Shown here: piece by piece, positions 1 through 7,168 of the stretch | Numbering within the stretch: the first letter of the stretch is position 1 | How the letters are laid out: each line of letters starts with the position of its first letter | Origin: an uncultured Spirochaetaceae bacterium | GTDB taxonomy: Bacteria; Spirochaetota; Spirochaetia; Sphaerochaetales; Sphaerochaetaceae | Assembly: GCA_946414625.1 (NCBI GenBank) | Contig: CAMKPI010000028.1 | Span: 1 to 14,897, forward strand | DNA length: 14,897 nucleotides | Direction: 5' to 3' | Notes under the pieces: generated by a model | Told to the model about the DNA's origin: nothing | Database searches by the model: none | The model's input: only the letters and a program-made list of their open reading frames with translations | Program-made: the position numbers and the translations under genes

Positions 1-870
1 TTCGCAGGAGAGGTGCTCGACCACATGCGCGAGAGGCTCTCCGACTATCAGGAAAAGTACGGAGACCTCTACAACCTGGAGGCCACCCCCGCTGAATCCA
101 CTGCATATCGCCTTGCGAAACACGACAAGGAGCTCTACCCGGACATCATCACGGCGGGCACGGAAGACAGGCCGTACTACACGAACTCCTCCAACCTGCC
201 CGTATGGTACACGGACGACATCTTCCAGGCAATGGATATCCAGGATCCCCTGCAAGTGAAATATACCTCCGGCACCGTGTTCCACGTGTTCCTCGGACAG
301 AAGGTGGATTCATGGCGCAGCGCGATGAACATTGTGCGCAAGATTGCCGAGAACCACAAGCTGCCGTACTATACGCTCTCTCCGACTTACTCGATCTGTC
401 CGGATCACGGTTATATCGAAGGCGAGGCGTGGTCATGCCCGCACTGCGGGAAGAAGACCGAGGTATACTCGAGAATCACCGGCTACTATCGCCCCGTCCA
501 GAACTGGAACACAGGAAAGGCGCAGGAATTTGAGGAGAGAAAGGAATACAAACCGCAGGTTCCGGCGGCATCTCACAGCATGGCAAATGGCGGAGCGGAC
601 ACCCGGAGTTCAATCGGGGGAAATGCCCAGGATGTTAAAGAAGACGTCCTCCTCTTCACGACGCCGAGTTGTCCCAACTGTCCCACGGCGAAACGATACC
701 TGAACGAGGCTGGAATCCGGTACTGTGTTGTTAATGCGGAAGAAGAAACCGCACTTGCCGAAAGGCTTGGCATCATGAGCGTACCGACGCTCGTGGCTGG
801 CGGACGCGTGGTAAACGGCGTTGGAAACATCATCAGCTGGATCAAGGAAAACAAGAAAGCGTCGGCATGA
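1..870 (+). CDS. nrdD: Anaerobic ribonucleoside-triphosphate reductase, C-terminal part, with fused glutaredoxin-like domain (5' partial)
   Basis: The reading frame is open from base 1, so the gene begins upstream; 289 codons are visible before TGA at 868-870. Class III ribonucleotide reductase makes deoxyribonucleotides without oxygen using a glycyl radical installed by NrdG. Around visible residues 130-152 there is a zinc-type cluster (SICPDHG, then SCPHCG). It is followed by SRITGYYRPVQNWN, the family's glycyl-radical motif, with the radical Gly in RITGY. After a low-complexity linker (about residues 180-210) comes an extra domain of roughly 75 residues containing TTPSCPNCPTAKRYL and a cis-Pro type SVPTL motif, as in glutaredoxins and NrdH. 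Ordinary NrdD ends soon after the glycyl loop, so this is a C-terminal redoxin fusion. nrdG follows on the same strand after 156 bp. The NrdD call is very secure; that the fused redoxin serves as the enzyme's own reductant is inference. Confidence 0.96.
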   Translation, partial: FAGEVLDHMRERLSDYQEKYGDLYNLEATPAESTAYRLAKHDKELYPDIITAGTEDRPYYTNSSNLPVWYTDDIFQAMDIQDPLQVKYTSGTVFHVFLGQKVDSWRSAMNIVRKIAENHKLPYYTLSPTYSICPDHGYIEGEAWSCPHCGKKTEVYSRITGYYRPVQNWNTGKAQEFEERKEYKPQVPAASHSMANGGADTRSSIGGNAQDVKEDVLLFTTPSCPNCPTAKRYLNEAGIRYCVVNAEEETALAERLGIMSVPTLVAGGRVVNGVGNIISWIKENKKASA

Positions 871-883
871 CGCTACACTTCGC

Positions 884-1010
884 CTGAATCAGGGTATTCA
901 GCGCACCTATGGACTATAGGTGCGAAAGCATCCTGTTCAAACAGGGACCATTCTAAACCATAACATTTTCAAACAAACGGACTGCGGGTGCGAAAGCACC
1001 CGCAGTCCGT
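884..1010 (+). other. Series of hairpins between nrdD and nrdG (candidate structured RNA)
   Basis: Four inverted repeats lie in a row: 884-889/896-901 (6 bp), 902-910/916-924 (9 bp), 932-936/941-945 (5 bp) and 977-991/996-1010 (perfect 15 bp stem closed by a GAAA tetraloop). The 12-mer GGTGCGAAAGCA occurs twice (919-930 and 987-998). As a result, the left arm of the second hairpin could pair with either copy, allowing alternative folds. The last stem ends one base before the nrdG ribosome binding site. There is no T-tract after it on the plus strand, so it does not look like a simple terminator. The structure is visible; a function is inference. Confidence 0.5.
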
Positions 1011-1011
1011 C

Positions 1012-1017
1012 AGGTGG
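1012..1017 (+). promoter_or_regulatory. nrdG ribosome binding site
   Basis: AGGTGG lies nine bases before the ATG at 1027. It decides the nrdG start in favour of 1027 over the in-frame GTG at 988, which falls inside the 977-1010 hairpin. Confidence 0.7.
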
Positions 1018-1026
1018 TATCATACT

Positions 1027-1734
1027 ATGACATTTTCCGGATTCATAAAAACCGACCTCGTGAATTATCCCGAAAAGGTTGCGTCAACCGTGTTCACACA
1101 AGGCTGCAACCTGTCATGTCCATACTGTCACAACCCTGCCTTTGTCCAGGGGCGCGCTATGGAAATGTATACTGAAGACGGCGTGCTGGGATACCTCGAA
1201 AAACACAGGCGCTTGTTGGACGGGGTGGTTGTCTCGGGCGGGGAGCCCACATTGCACAAAGACCTACCCGAGTTTCTTCGGAGAGTCAGGGAGATGGGGC
1301 TCAAGACAAAAATTGACACAAACGGGACATGCCCCGAAATGGTCGACCTTCTTCTGAAAGATTCACTCGTGGACTACATCGCAATGGACATAAAAACGAT
1401 TTGGGAAAAATATCCGCTTGTGGGCTGCTCCGACGCGGAGACGGTGAAAAGAACCTTTGAAATTGTGACCTCCGCATCCATCCCGCGGGAATTCCGCACA
1501 ACATGTCCCAAAGGAATTCTGGAACGGAATCCGGAACATCCGGAAAAAGACGACTTCATGACAATTGCTTCGGAAATAGGAAGTAATGTTCCGTGGTTCC
1601 TGCAGATTTTCAACAACAGAGGCGCCCTGCTGGATCCTGATTTTGCGAACACACCATCATGGAGTATAAAAGAACTGGAAACAATTGTCGCATCACTCAA
1701 AAGCGTGAAGCAAAACGTTTTTATACGTAGCTAA
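1027..1734 (+). CDS. nrdG: Anaerobic ribonucleotide reductase activating protein (radical SAM)
   Basis: 235 residues. NrdG cleaves S-adenosylmethionine with a [4Fe-4S] cluster to create the glycyl radical on NrdD. The radical SAM signature is CNLSCPYC, cysteines 27/31/34 (CxxxCxxC). It is followed by the usual SGGEPTL motif near residue 75 and by DTNG and DIKT segments, as in the family. The start at 1027 is chosen because of the upstream AGGTGG and because the protein then begins MTFSGFIKTDLVNYPEKVAS, like known homologues. It lies downstream of nrdD in the same direction, so co-transcription or processing from one message is likely. The hairpin immediately before the ribosome binding site may adjust its expression relative to nrdD. 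Confidence 0.95.
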   Translation: MTFSGFIKTDLVNYPEKVASTVFTQGCNLSCPYCHNPAFVQGRAMEMYTEDGVLGYLEKHRRLLDGVVVSGGEPTLHKDLPEFLRRVREMGLKTKIDTNGTCPEMVDLLLKDSLVDYIAMDIKTIWEKYPLVGCSDAETVKRTFEIVTSASIPREFRTTCPKGILERNPEHPEKDDFMTIASEIGSNVPWFLQIFNNRGALLDPDFANTPSWSIKELETIVASLKSVKQNVFIRS

Positions 1735-1820
1735 GCGCTGCGCCGCGCGGTCACTGAAACGGAGGGCCTTGCCGCTGATGTCATAATGGGGAAATGGTAG
1801 ATTTTTCCCTATAACAGGCA

Positions 1821-1857
1821 AAATATAAGGCGAGGCGGCGCATGCGCCGCCTCGCCT
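1821..1857 (-). terminator. Probable terminator of ade (GC-rich palindrome)
   Basis: Positions 1828-1857 form a perfect 30-base palindrome, foldable as a 13 bp GC-rich stem with a CATG loop. Read on the minus strand it is followed by TTATATTTT, which fits an intrinsic terminator 53 bp past the ade stop. It sits between convergent nrdG and ade and could also stop nrdG transcripts, although no T-tract follows on the plus strand. Confidence 0.7.
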
Positions 1858-1910
1858 GACACGTCGAAGACAAAATCCTTCTCCTATAGTCCTCGTCAGA
1901 GAATAATAAA

Positions 1911-3647
1911 TCAATCATCCTCCACACTCACAAACTTGTAGGCTCCGACATCGAAAAGCCCCATGTCAGTGATCTTTATATCCGGTATCACGGGAAGGCT
2001 GACAAAACAAAGAGACATGAACGGATCGAAAGCCTCATGGATGCCTAGCTCGCTATGCGCAAGATTCACAATCCGACCCACCTTCTCAGCCACTTCCTCT
2101 CCTGTTAGGTCAGTCATAAGCCCGGCAATCTCGTGCTGGACGCTGTCCACCACCTGTCCATTTTTCACAATGGTCATTCCGCCACCAAGCCTGACAAGCT
2201 CGTTCACAGCAACGGACATATCCGTATCGCTATCACCCGCCACGATGATATTGTGCGAATCGTGGGCAATGCTCAGGGCAATGGCTCCTCCGACAAGCCC
2301 GAAGCCCTCGATGAGCCCAAGCCCTATGTTGCCCGTACCCTTATGCCTCTCCACAACGGCGATTTTCACAATATCCTGATCGTCGCGAACCCAAAGACCG
2401 TCCTCAAGCTTCACCGAAGCGTGACCGATCTCTGTGACAAGAGACCCTGGGCTGACACGCATTGTCCTGACCCTGTCCGACTTGAGGCGCAAGGCAAAAC
2501 GCTCTGGAGAGGCATCCTTCACCTTCACCATGCCGGACACCTTCTGTACATCCGTATGCATGGCAACAAACCGCGGACGCCCCTGAGAAGCGGAGCACTG
2601 TCCCAAGGTAAACACCTCGTCGGCTCTTATGTCACTCAAATCATTGAACAGAATGAAATCCGCACGACGCCCCGGGGCAATGGCGCCCCTGTCGTCAAGA
2701 CGGAACGCAACCGCGGCGTTGATGGTTGCCATGGAAATCGCCGTGATGGGATCCAGACCCTCGTGGATAGCCATGCGCACATTGTTGTCGATATGGCCTT
2801 CCCTTAAAATCGACTCCGCCTGACGGTCGTCCGTGCAGAAAAGGCACCAGCGGGAATTTTTGTCATCTACACCCTTAACAAGACTTGCAAGATCCTGCGC
2901 AGCAGTGCCCTGGCGAATCAGGACATACATTCCGCGGAGCACTCTGTCCCGCAGATCGCCGGGAACGGCGCATTCGTGATCGTTCATGATGCCGGCGCAT
3001 ATGTACGCGTCAAGCCGGCTCCCGCCAACCCCAGGACTATGACCATCGATAATCTTTCCGGCATTCCTCGCCGCCATAATCTTGTCAATCACTTCCTCGT
3101 CGCAGTTCTCAACTCCCACATAGTTCATAAGCTCTCCGAGCCCAAGAACCCTCGGATGACCGAAACGCGTCACCAAGTCATCGGCCTTCAGCACCGCCCC
3201 GGCGTTTTCGAACGGCGTGCACGGGACGCAAGAAGGCATCTGTATCAGCACAGAAAGGGGGAGGTTCTCTGTAGCCTCCAGCATGTAATCAATTCCGTCA
3301 AGTCCGCAGACATTTGCAATCTCGTGCGGATCAGCTATCACAGTTGTCGTTCCGTGCGGCACGACAAGACGGGCGAATTCCGCGGGAGCCAGATGGGAAG
3401 ACTCAATGTGCACATGGCTGTCGATGAACCCCGGAGCCATGTATTTTCCCCCGGCGTCGTAAACCTCACGAGGAGTCGGGAAATTCTCGCCCCCGAAACC
3501 CGCAAAGTAACCGTCTTTGATGTAAACATCGCTCGAGAAGATCTCCTTGTTGAAAACATCAACAACTTTACAGTTCTTTACGCAGAGATCCGCGGGACTG
3601 CGGCCCATCGCCACGTCTATTATATTCTTCAGCCTTTCCCTGTTCAT
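1911..3647 (-). CDS. ade: Adenine deaminase
   Basis: 578 residues, the normal length for the Ade/AdeC family. The enzyme hydrolyses adenine to hypoxanthine and ammonia in purine salvage. Amidohydrolase features are visible: the metal-binding HVH at residues 78-80 in GFIDSHVHIESS, then PHGTTTVIADPHEIANVCG, GHSPGVGG, and CTDDR, which contains the metal-ligand Asp. The C-terminal half carries the family's LIEGFGLVGGAIALSIAHDS segment with the IAHDSHN motif. ATG at 3647 is preferred because GAGG lies five bases upstream; a GTG two codons earlier (3653) is in frame but lies inside that ribosome binding site. The gene follows a purine permease on the same strand after 144 bp. Together they would import adenine and convert it to hypoxanthine. 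Confidence 0.96.
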   Translation of the reverse strand: MNRERLKNIIDVAMGRSPADLCVKNCKVVDVFNKEIFSSDVYIKDGYFAGFGGENFPTPREVYDAGGKYMAPGFIDSHVHIESSHLAPAEFARLVVPHGTTTVIADPHEIANVCGLDGIDYMLEATENLPLSVLIQMPSCVPCTPFENAGAVLKADDLVTRFGHPRVLGLGELMNYVGVENCDEEVIDKIMAARNAGKIIDGHSPGVGGSRLDAYICAGIMNDHECAVPGDLRDRVLRGMYVLIRQGTAAQDLASLVKGVDDKNSRWCLFCTDDRQAESILREGHIDNNVRMAIHEGLDPITAISMATINAAVAFRLDDRGAIAPGRRADFILFNDLSDIRADEVFTLGQCSASQGRPRFVAMHTDVQKVSGMVKVKDASPERFALRLKSDRVRTMRVSPGSLVTEIGHASVKLEDGLWVRDDQDIVKIAVVERHKGTGNIGLGLIEGFGLVGGAIALSIAHDSHNIIVAGDSDTDMSVAVNELVRLGGGMTIVKNGQVVDSVQHEIAGLMTDLTGEEVAEKVGRIVNLAHSELGIHEAFDPFMSLCFVSLPVIPDIKITDMGLFDVGAYKFVSVEDD

Positions 3648-3709
3648 AACCACCTCAAGCCGTTCTTCCTGCTTTCATTTATTTCATCAAAACGCTATAT
3701 CAATGAAAC

Positions 3710-3730
3710 ACTGGTCATGATTTAACCAGT
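3710..3730. promoter_or_regulatory. Inverted repeat upstream of ade
   Basis: ACTGGT at 3710-3715 and ACCAGT at 3725-3730 form a 6 bp inverted repeat with a 9-base centre. It lies about 60 bp before the ade start and downstream of the permease terminator. It could be an operator for an ade-specific promoter, but the arms are short, so confidence is low. Confidence 0.3.
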
Positions 3731-3738
3731 TCCTCATT

Positions 3739-3771
3739 AAAAATAACCGCAGGAACAGACGCCCCTGCGGT
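3739..3771 (-). terminator. Intrinsic terminator after the purine permease
   Basis: On the minus strand ACCGCAGG and CCTGCGGT (3771-3764 and 3753-3746) form an 8 bp stem with a 10-base loop, followed by TATTTTTA. It lies 20 bp past the permease stop, in front of ade. This implies that ade has its own promoter or is expressed by read-through. Confidence 0.75.
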
Positions 3772-3791
3772 AAACAAAACCAAAACCTGAA

Positions 3792-5090
3792 CTACACCAG
3801 CGCGTTCACTATTATCTTCGCAAGGAAGAGAGCAAACACAACCCACGTGGGTGCCGAGATATCCTTCATCTTTCCGGAACATGCTTTCAGGATAACGTAG
3901 AAAAGAATACCAAACATGATACCGTCGGAAATGGACGACGCGCAAACCATGAATATTATCGTCAGGAACGCGGGTATCGCCTCTGTCATATCCTCGAAGT
4001 CGATCTCCTTCACAGGAGTGACCATCAGAACACCAACGATAATGAGAGCAGGACTTGTAGCCGCGCTCGGAATCGCAGCAAAAAGCGGCGACAGGAAAAG
4101 CGAGAGGAGGAAGAGCACCGCCACTGTGAGGGAAGTGAGCCCTGTCCGTCCGCCAGCTGCAACGCCGGAAGCGGACTCAACGAACGTTGTCACTGTCGAT
4201 GTTCCGAGCATTGCTCCCACCGTGGTTCCCACTGCGTCAGCAAAAAGAGCTTCCTTACAGTTGACAATGGTTCCGTCCTTTCTGACAAGACCGCTCTTTC
4301 CGGCGCAGCCTATCAGAGTACCGACGGTATCGAACATGTCAACAAAGAGGAAGGTGAACATGACTATGATGAAATCAAAGAAATGGGCTCCGACCTCCTT
4401 GAAGGCAAACTCGCAGAAATACGGAGCGTCAGGTCCCCAATTTCCGCCCTGCCATGTGGTGACGCCAAAAGGAATACCGATAAGAGTCGTGAGGATGATT
4501 CCAATAAGGATTGCGCCCTTCACCTTGAACGCCAGGAGAATACCTGTGATGACAAGACCTATCATACAGACAAGAGCCGATCCCTGATGCCATGTCGATG
4601 AAAGCGCGGAAACGTTGGACGGATCGCCGATGACGATTCCGGCGTTCTTCAGACCTATATACGCAATAAAGAGTCCGATACCGGCACCGATTGCATGCTT
4701 TAAGTTGGTCGGGATGCTGTTCACAATCGCCTCTCGGAGATTGCAGAGCGTGAGAAGAAGGAAGATTACTCCTTCACAGAAAATCGCCGTGAGGGCAAAC
4801 TGCCAGCTATAGCCCATGCCGAGGACGACAGTATATGTAAAGAAGGCGTTGAGCCCCATTCCTGCCGAGAGCGCAAACGGAAGATTTGCCAGGAATGACA
4901 TCACAAGGCAGGCAATCGCGGATGTGATTGCTGTGGCGGAGAAGATTTTCGGCCATTCCATACCGGACGGCGAGAGCAAGAGCGGATTCACGACAAGAAT
5001 GTACGCCATAGTCATGAAAGTGGTGATTCCTGCCACGACTTCAGTCTTGACATCGGTTCCCCTTTCCTTCAGCTTGAAGAACTTTTCCAT
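3792..5090 (-). CDS. NCS2-family purine (adenine/guanine/hypoxanthine) permease, AzgA/PbuG type
   Basis: 432 residues, an integral membrane protein with about 12-14 hydrophobic segments, as is usual for AzgA/PbuG permeases. Recognisable family stretches are TEVVAGITTFMTMAYILVVN near the N-terminus, SAGMGLNAFFTYTVVLGMG, FVDMFDTVGTLIG in the middle and GTSTVTTFVESASGVAAGGR, the conserved substrate-binding region. These transporters use the proton gradient to import purine bases. ATG at 5090 is chosen because AAGGAG lies six to seven bases upstream; the frame stays open 26 codons further upstream, but those codons are not family-like. The downstream neighbour is adenine deaminase, so adenine is the likeliest substrate. 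That specificity is inferred from context. Confidence 0.93.
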   Translation of the reverse strand: MEKFFKLKERGTDVKTEVVAGITTFMTMAYILVVNPLLLSPSGMEWPKIFSATAITSAIACLVMSFLANLPFALSAGMGLNAFFTYTVVLGMGYSWQFALTAIFCEGVIFLLLTLCNLREAIVNSIPTNLKHAIGAGIGLFIAYIGLKNAGIVIGDPSNVSALSSTWHQGSALVCMIGLVITGILLAFKVKGAILIGIILTTLIGIPFGVTTWQGGNWGPDAPYFCEFAFKEVGAHFFDFIIVMFTFLFVDMFDTVGTLIGCAGKSGLVRKDGTIVNCKEALFADAVGTTVGAMLGTSTVTTFVESASGVAAGGRTGLTSLTVAVLFLLSLFLSPLFAAIPSAATSPALIIVGVLMVTPVKEIDFEDMTEAIPAFLTIIFMVCASSISDGIMFGILFYVILKACSGKMKDISAPTWVVFALFLAKIIVNALV

Positions 5091-5096
5091 AATTTC

Positions 5097-5129
5097 TCCT
5101 TCGGGAAATCTCCAGACAGAGCCGAAGAA
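5097..5129 (-). promoter_or_regulatory. Hairpin overlapping the permease ribosome binding site
   Basis: On the minus-strand message UUCUUCGG (5129-5122) can pair with CCGAAGGA (5104-5097), giving eight pairs including one G-U around a 17-base loop. The 3' arm includes most of the AAGGAG ribosome binding site, so the fold could hide it. It may be chance. Confidence 0.35.
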
Positions 5130-5202
5130 CTCCCTTTCCAGGGCGGGACCGATTCCGGCAGAGTGCAAAGAATCGCGAGCCGGACGAAATCCAAAACCCT
5201 AC

Positions 5203-5243
5203 GAATTTACTGTAACACAAACGCAACAGAATGCAACAAGAAA
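5203..5243 (-). promoter_or_regulatory. Weak candidate promoter for the permease
   Basis: Minus strand: TTGCAT, 16 bases, then TACAGT, each matching four of six consensus bases. It lies in the 240 bp gap between the lysS terminator and the permease and would give a leader of a little over 100 bases. I see no purine-riboswitch core in that leader. Confidence 0.25.
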
Positions 5244-5300
5244 TTTTTTATTTTCAAAGATCCCCGCCAAGAGGCAATACACGCAGGAGGTCGCATGCGC

Positions 5301-5326
5301 AAAAAAAAGGCGGACTCGCGTCCGCC
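5301..5326 (-). terminator. Intrinsic terminator of lysS
   Basis: Minus strand: GGCGGAC, GCGA tetraloop, GTCCGCC, then eight T. This is a textbook Rho-independent terminator starting five bases after the lysS stop. Confidence 0.95.
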
Positions 5327-5331
5327 ATGTC

Positions 5332-6891
5332 TTAGTATCTTCCAAGAATCTCCAGTATCTTCTCCCGACCCACAGTCTTGATAAACATTGCAAGCTTGGG
5401 GCCCTTCTCCTTATGTATAAGGGCTTTATAAACCGAGGTGAAAAGGTCCGCAGGCTCGATTCCCGCCGTCTCGGCAGCCCGGTAAATTCTCTCGGAGAGG
5501 TCTTTCTCGTCCGTAGCGTCCCAGGCCTTAACCTCTCCCACCATGGCGCGGATGCCGCGCACTCCGGCTTCCCCAACGTCCACAAGGGGACTTTCCGGCG
5601 TCTCCAGGGAGAAACGGAAATCCTCCGGGCTGAAATCGCGAATCCAGTTCCAGGCGCACCTACAGCGAACGCGCATGCGCTCCACCTGCTCAGGACGAAT
5701 GTCAGCGAAGCTGGAAATAACACGCTCGATATTGCCAGAATGTATCTGCAAAAAGTTGCACAAATGCCGGAAAGGCACCTGGTACTCCTCACAGGTGGGA
5801 ACGTCTCCCGGCTGGGAGAGTTCGTACACACGCCTCTCCTGCTCCCTCTTCTTCTCGTTTACCGGAATGAGGCCGAAGTATCGGCGCTCGCAGTTGTCGT
5901 AGTCCTCGTATATCTTCAAGACATCGGTGTCGAACGAAATGGAAAATTCCGTGTTCGGACGGGTGGAAGCGAACATGTACCGAGTCACCTCGGGGGTGTA
6001 GACATCCAGCACGTCGCTGAGGCTTATCACCTCACCGCTGGATGATGAGATCTTACCCCCGCGCCCTTTTATCGAGATGAAGTCGTACTGGAAAGACACC
6101 GGAGCCTTACCACCGAAGAGCTCAACCACCTGACGTGAGGTGTCAAAAGAGCCGCCCTGTGAGTGATGGTCCTTACCCGCCGGTTCAAAATCCACTCCCT
6201 CGTAGACCCAGCGCATCGGCCAGTCTATCCGCCAGTGGAGCTTGGCATACGGGGTGGTGCGAATGTCGATTGTATCCTCCCGACCGAGGTCGTTGTCCCG
6301 ATACGTGATGCCGTATTCACCGTCCCATGAGAGGATCGTCGTGTTGTCGCGGTCAGTAAACCTGGAGAAAACCGCCACCGGCCACCATGAGTCATCAAGC
6401 GGCTCCGTGCGGTACCGGTTGAGGATCTCTATAATCTCAGCCTTATGCCGGAGCGCAGTCCTCATGCCCTCGGCGTAGAAGTTCTTTCTGTAGCGGTCTG
6501 CCTGATAGATATACTCCGGATGTATTCCCACCTTCGGAAGAAGATTTTCAACATCAAGCTCATTACCACGGGCATAGTTCTCGGCGCGACCCGTTGTGTC
6601 GGGCACCAAGGTAATGGGTTTTCGAAGGTACGTTTCGAGAAGCTCACCCTGCGGCATGTTTTTCGGCACCTTCCGAAACACGTCGTAATCATCCCATGAA
6701 TAGATGAACCGCACCTCTCGTCCCATGTCACGAAGAGCACGCGATACCAGGTCGACAGAGATTATCTCGCGAAAATTCCCTATGTGAACCGTGCCGGACG
6801 GGGTTATACCCGACGCGCATGTATACCTTTCCTTTTCGCCTTTCTCGCGGATTATCTTCTCCGCGAATATGTCTGCCCAATGTGTTGCCAT
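5332..6891 (-). CDS. lysS: Lysyl-tRNA synthetase, class I
   Basis: 519 residues, normal for class I LysRS (sometimes called lysK). It attaches lysine to tRNA-Lys. The Rossmann-fold signature HIGN is at residues 36-39 in GTVHIGNFRE, and the KMSKS equivalent KISSSSG is near residue 280. Both are characteristic of the class I enzyme found in archaea, spirochaetes and some alphaproteobacteria, and are not found in the common class II enzyme. The start at 6891 has GGAG five bases upstream. The gene stands alone: a strong terminator follows it and a tandem-repeat block precedes it. No T-box-like leader is seen. It is useful for taxonomic placement because spirochaetes generally carry this form. Confidence 0.97.
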   Translation of the reverse strand: MATHWADIFAEKIIREKGEKERYTCASGITPSGTVHIGNFREIISVDLVSRALRDMGREVRFIYSWDDYDVFRKVPKNMPQGELLETYLRKPITLVPDTTGRAENYARGNELDVENLLPKVGIHPEYIYQADRYRKNFYAEGMRTALRHKAEIIEILNRYRTEPLDDSWWPVAVFSRFTDRDNTTILSWDGEYGITYRDNDLGREDTIDIRTTPYAKLHWRIDWPMRWVYEGVDFEPAGKDHHSQGGSFDTSRQVVELFGGKAPVSFQYDFISIKGRGGKISSSSGEVISLSDVLDVYTPEVTRYMFASTRPNTEFSISFDTDVLKIYEDYDNCERRYFGLIPVNEKKREQERRVYELSQPGDVPTCEEYQVPFRHLCNFLQIHSGNIERVISSFADIRPEQVERMRVRCRCAWNWIRDFSPEDFRFSLETPESPLVDVGEAGVRGIRAMVGEVKAWDATDEKDLSERIYRAAETAGIEPADLFTSVYKALIHKEKGPKLAMFIKTVGREKILEILGRY

Positions 6892-6934
6892 GTAAACTCC
6901 AGTATATAATCAACATCGCCGCGAGAAGTGAGAT

Positions 6935-7168
6935 CAGATCTCGCTGCACGGGGTTGCTTCTTTCCGAGGGACACCGCGCCGCACCTCCGACTAGAACTCG
7001 CCGCACGGGGATATCCTACCCGAGGGACACCGTGCCGCACCTCCGACTAGAACTCGCTACACAGGGGTATCCTACCCGAGGAACGCCGTGCCACGCCTCC
7101 GACTAGATTTCGCTGCACGTGGGTGCTTCTTTCCGAGGGACACCGCGCCGCAGCGCCTCCGTCAGATC
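6935..7168. repeat. Four degenerate tandem copies of a ~57 bp unit between clpP and lysS
   Basis: Copies start near 6941, 6998, 7054 and 7110 (periods 57, 56, 56), and a partial fifth begins near 7169. Shared blocks are TCGC(T/C)GCACG, CCGAGGGACACCG(C/T)GCCGC and CCTCCGACTAGA. The second copy has GCACGG/CCGTGC inverted repeats and the third GGGTA-TCC-TACCC. The block fills the 270 bp gap, and the CAGATCTCG at its left end recurs across the clpP stop. The unit is not a multiple of three, so it is unlikely to be coding. I see no clpP terminator here. Confidence 0.85.

Noticed and set aside
871..1026. Cobalamin riboswitch between nrdD and nrdG
   Set aside because: The region is too short and lacks the conserved B12 box; the hairpins are different.
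5091..5300. Purine riboswitch upstream of the permease
   Set aside because: I could not find the conserved three-way-junction core or the paired loops of the known purine riboswitch class.
6892..6934. T-box leader upstream of lysS
   Set aside because: The leader is short and has no T-box sequence or terminator-antiterminator pair.
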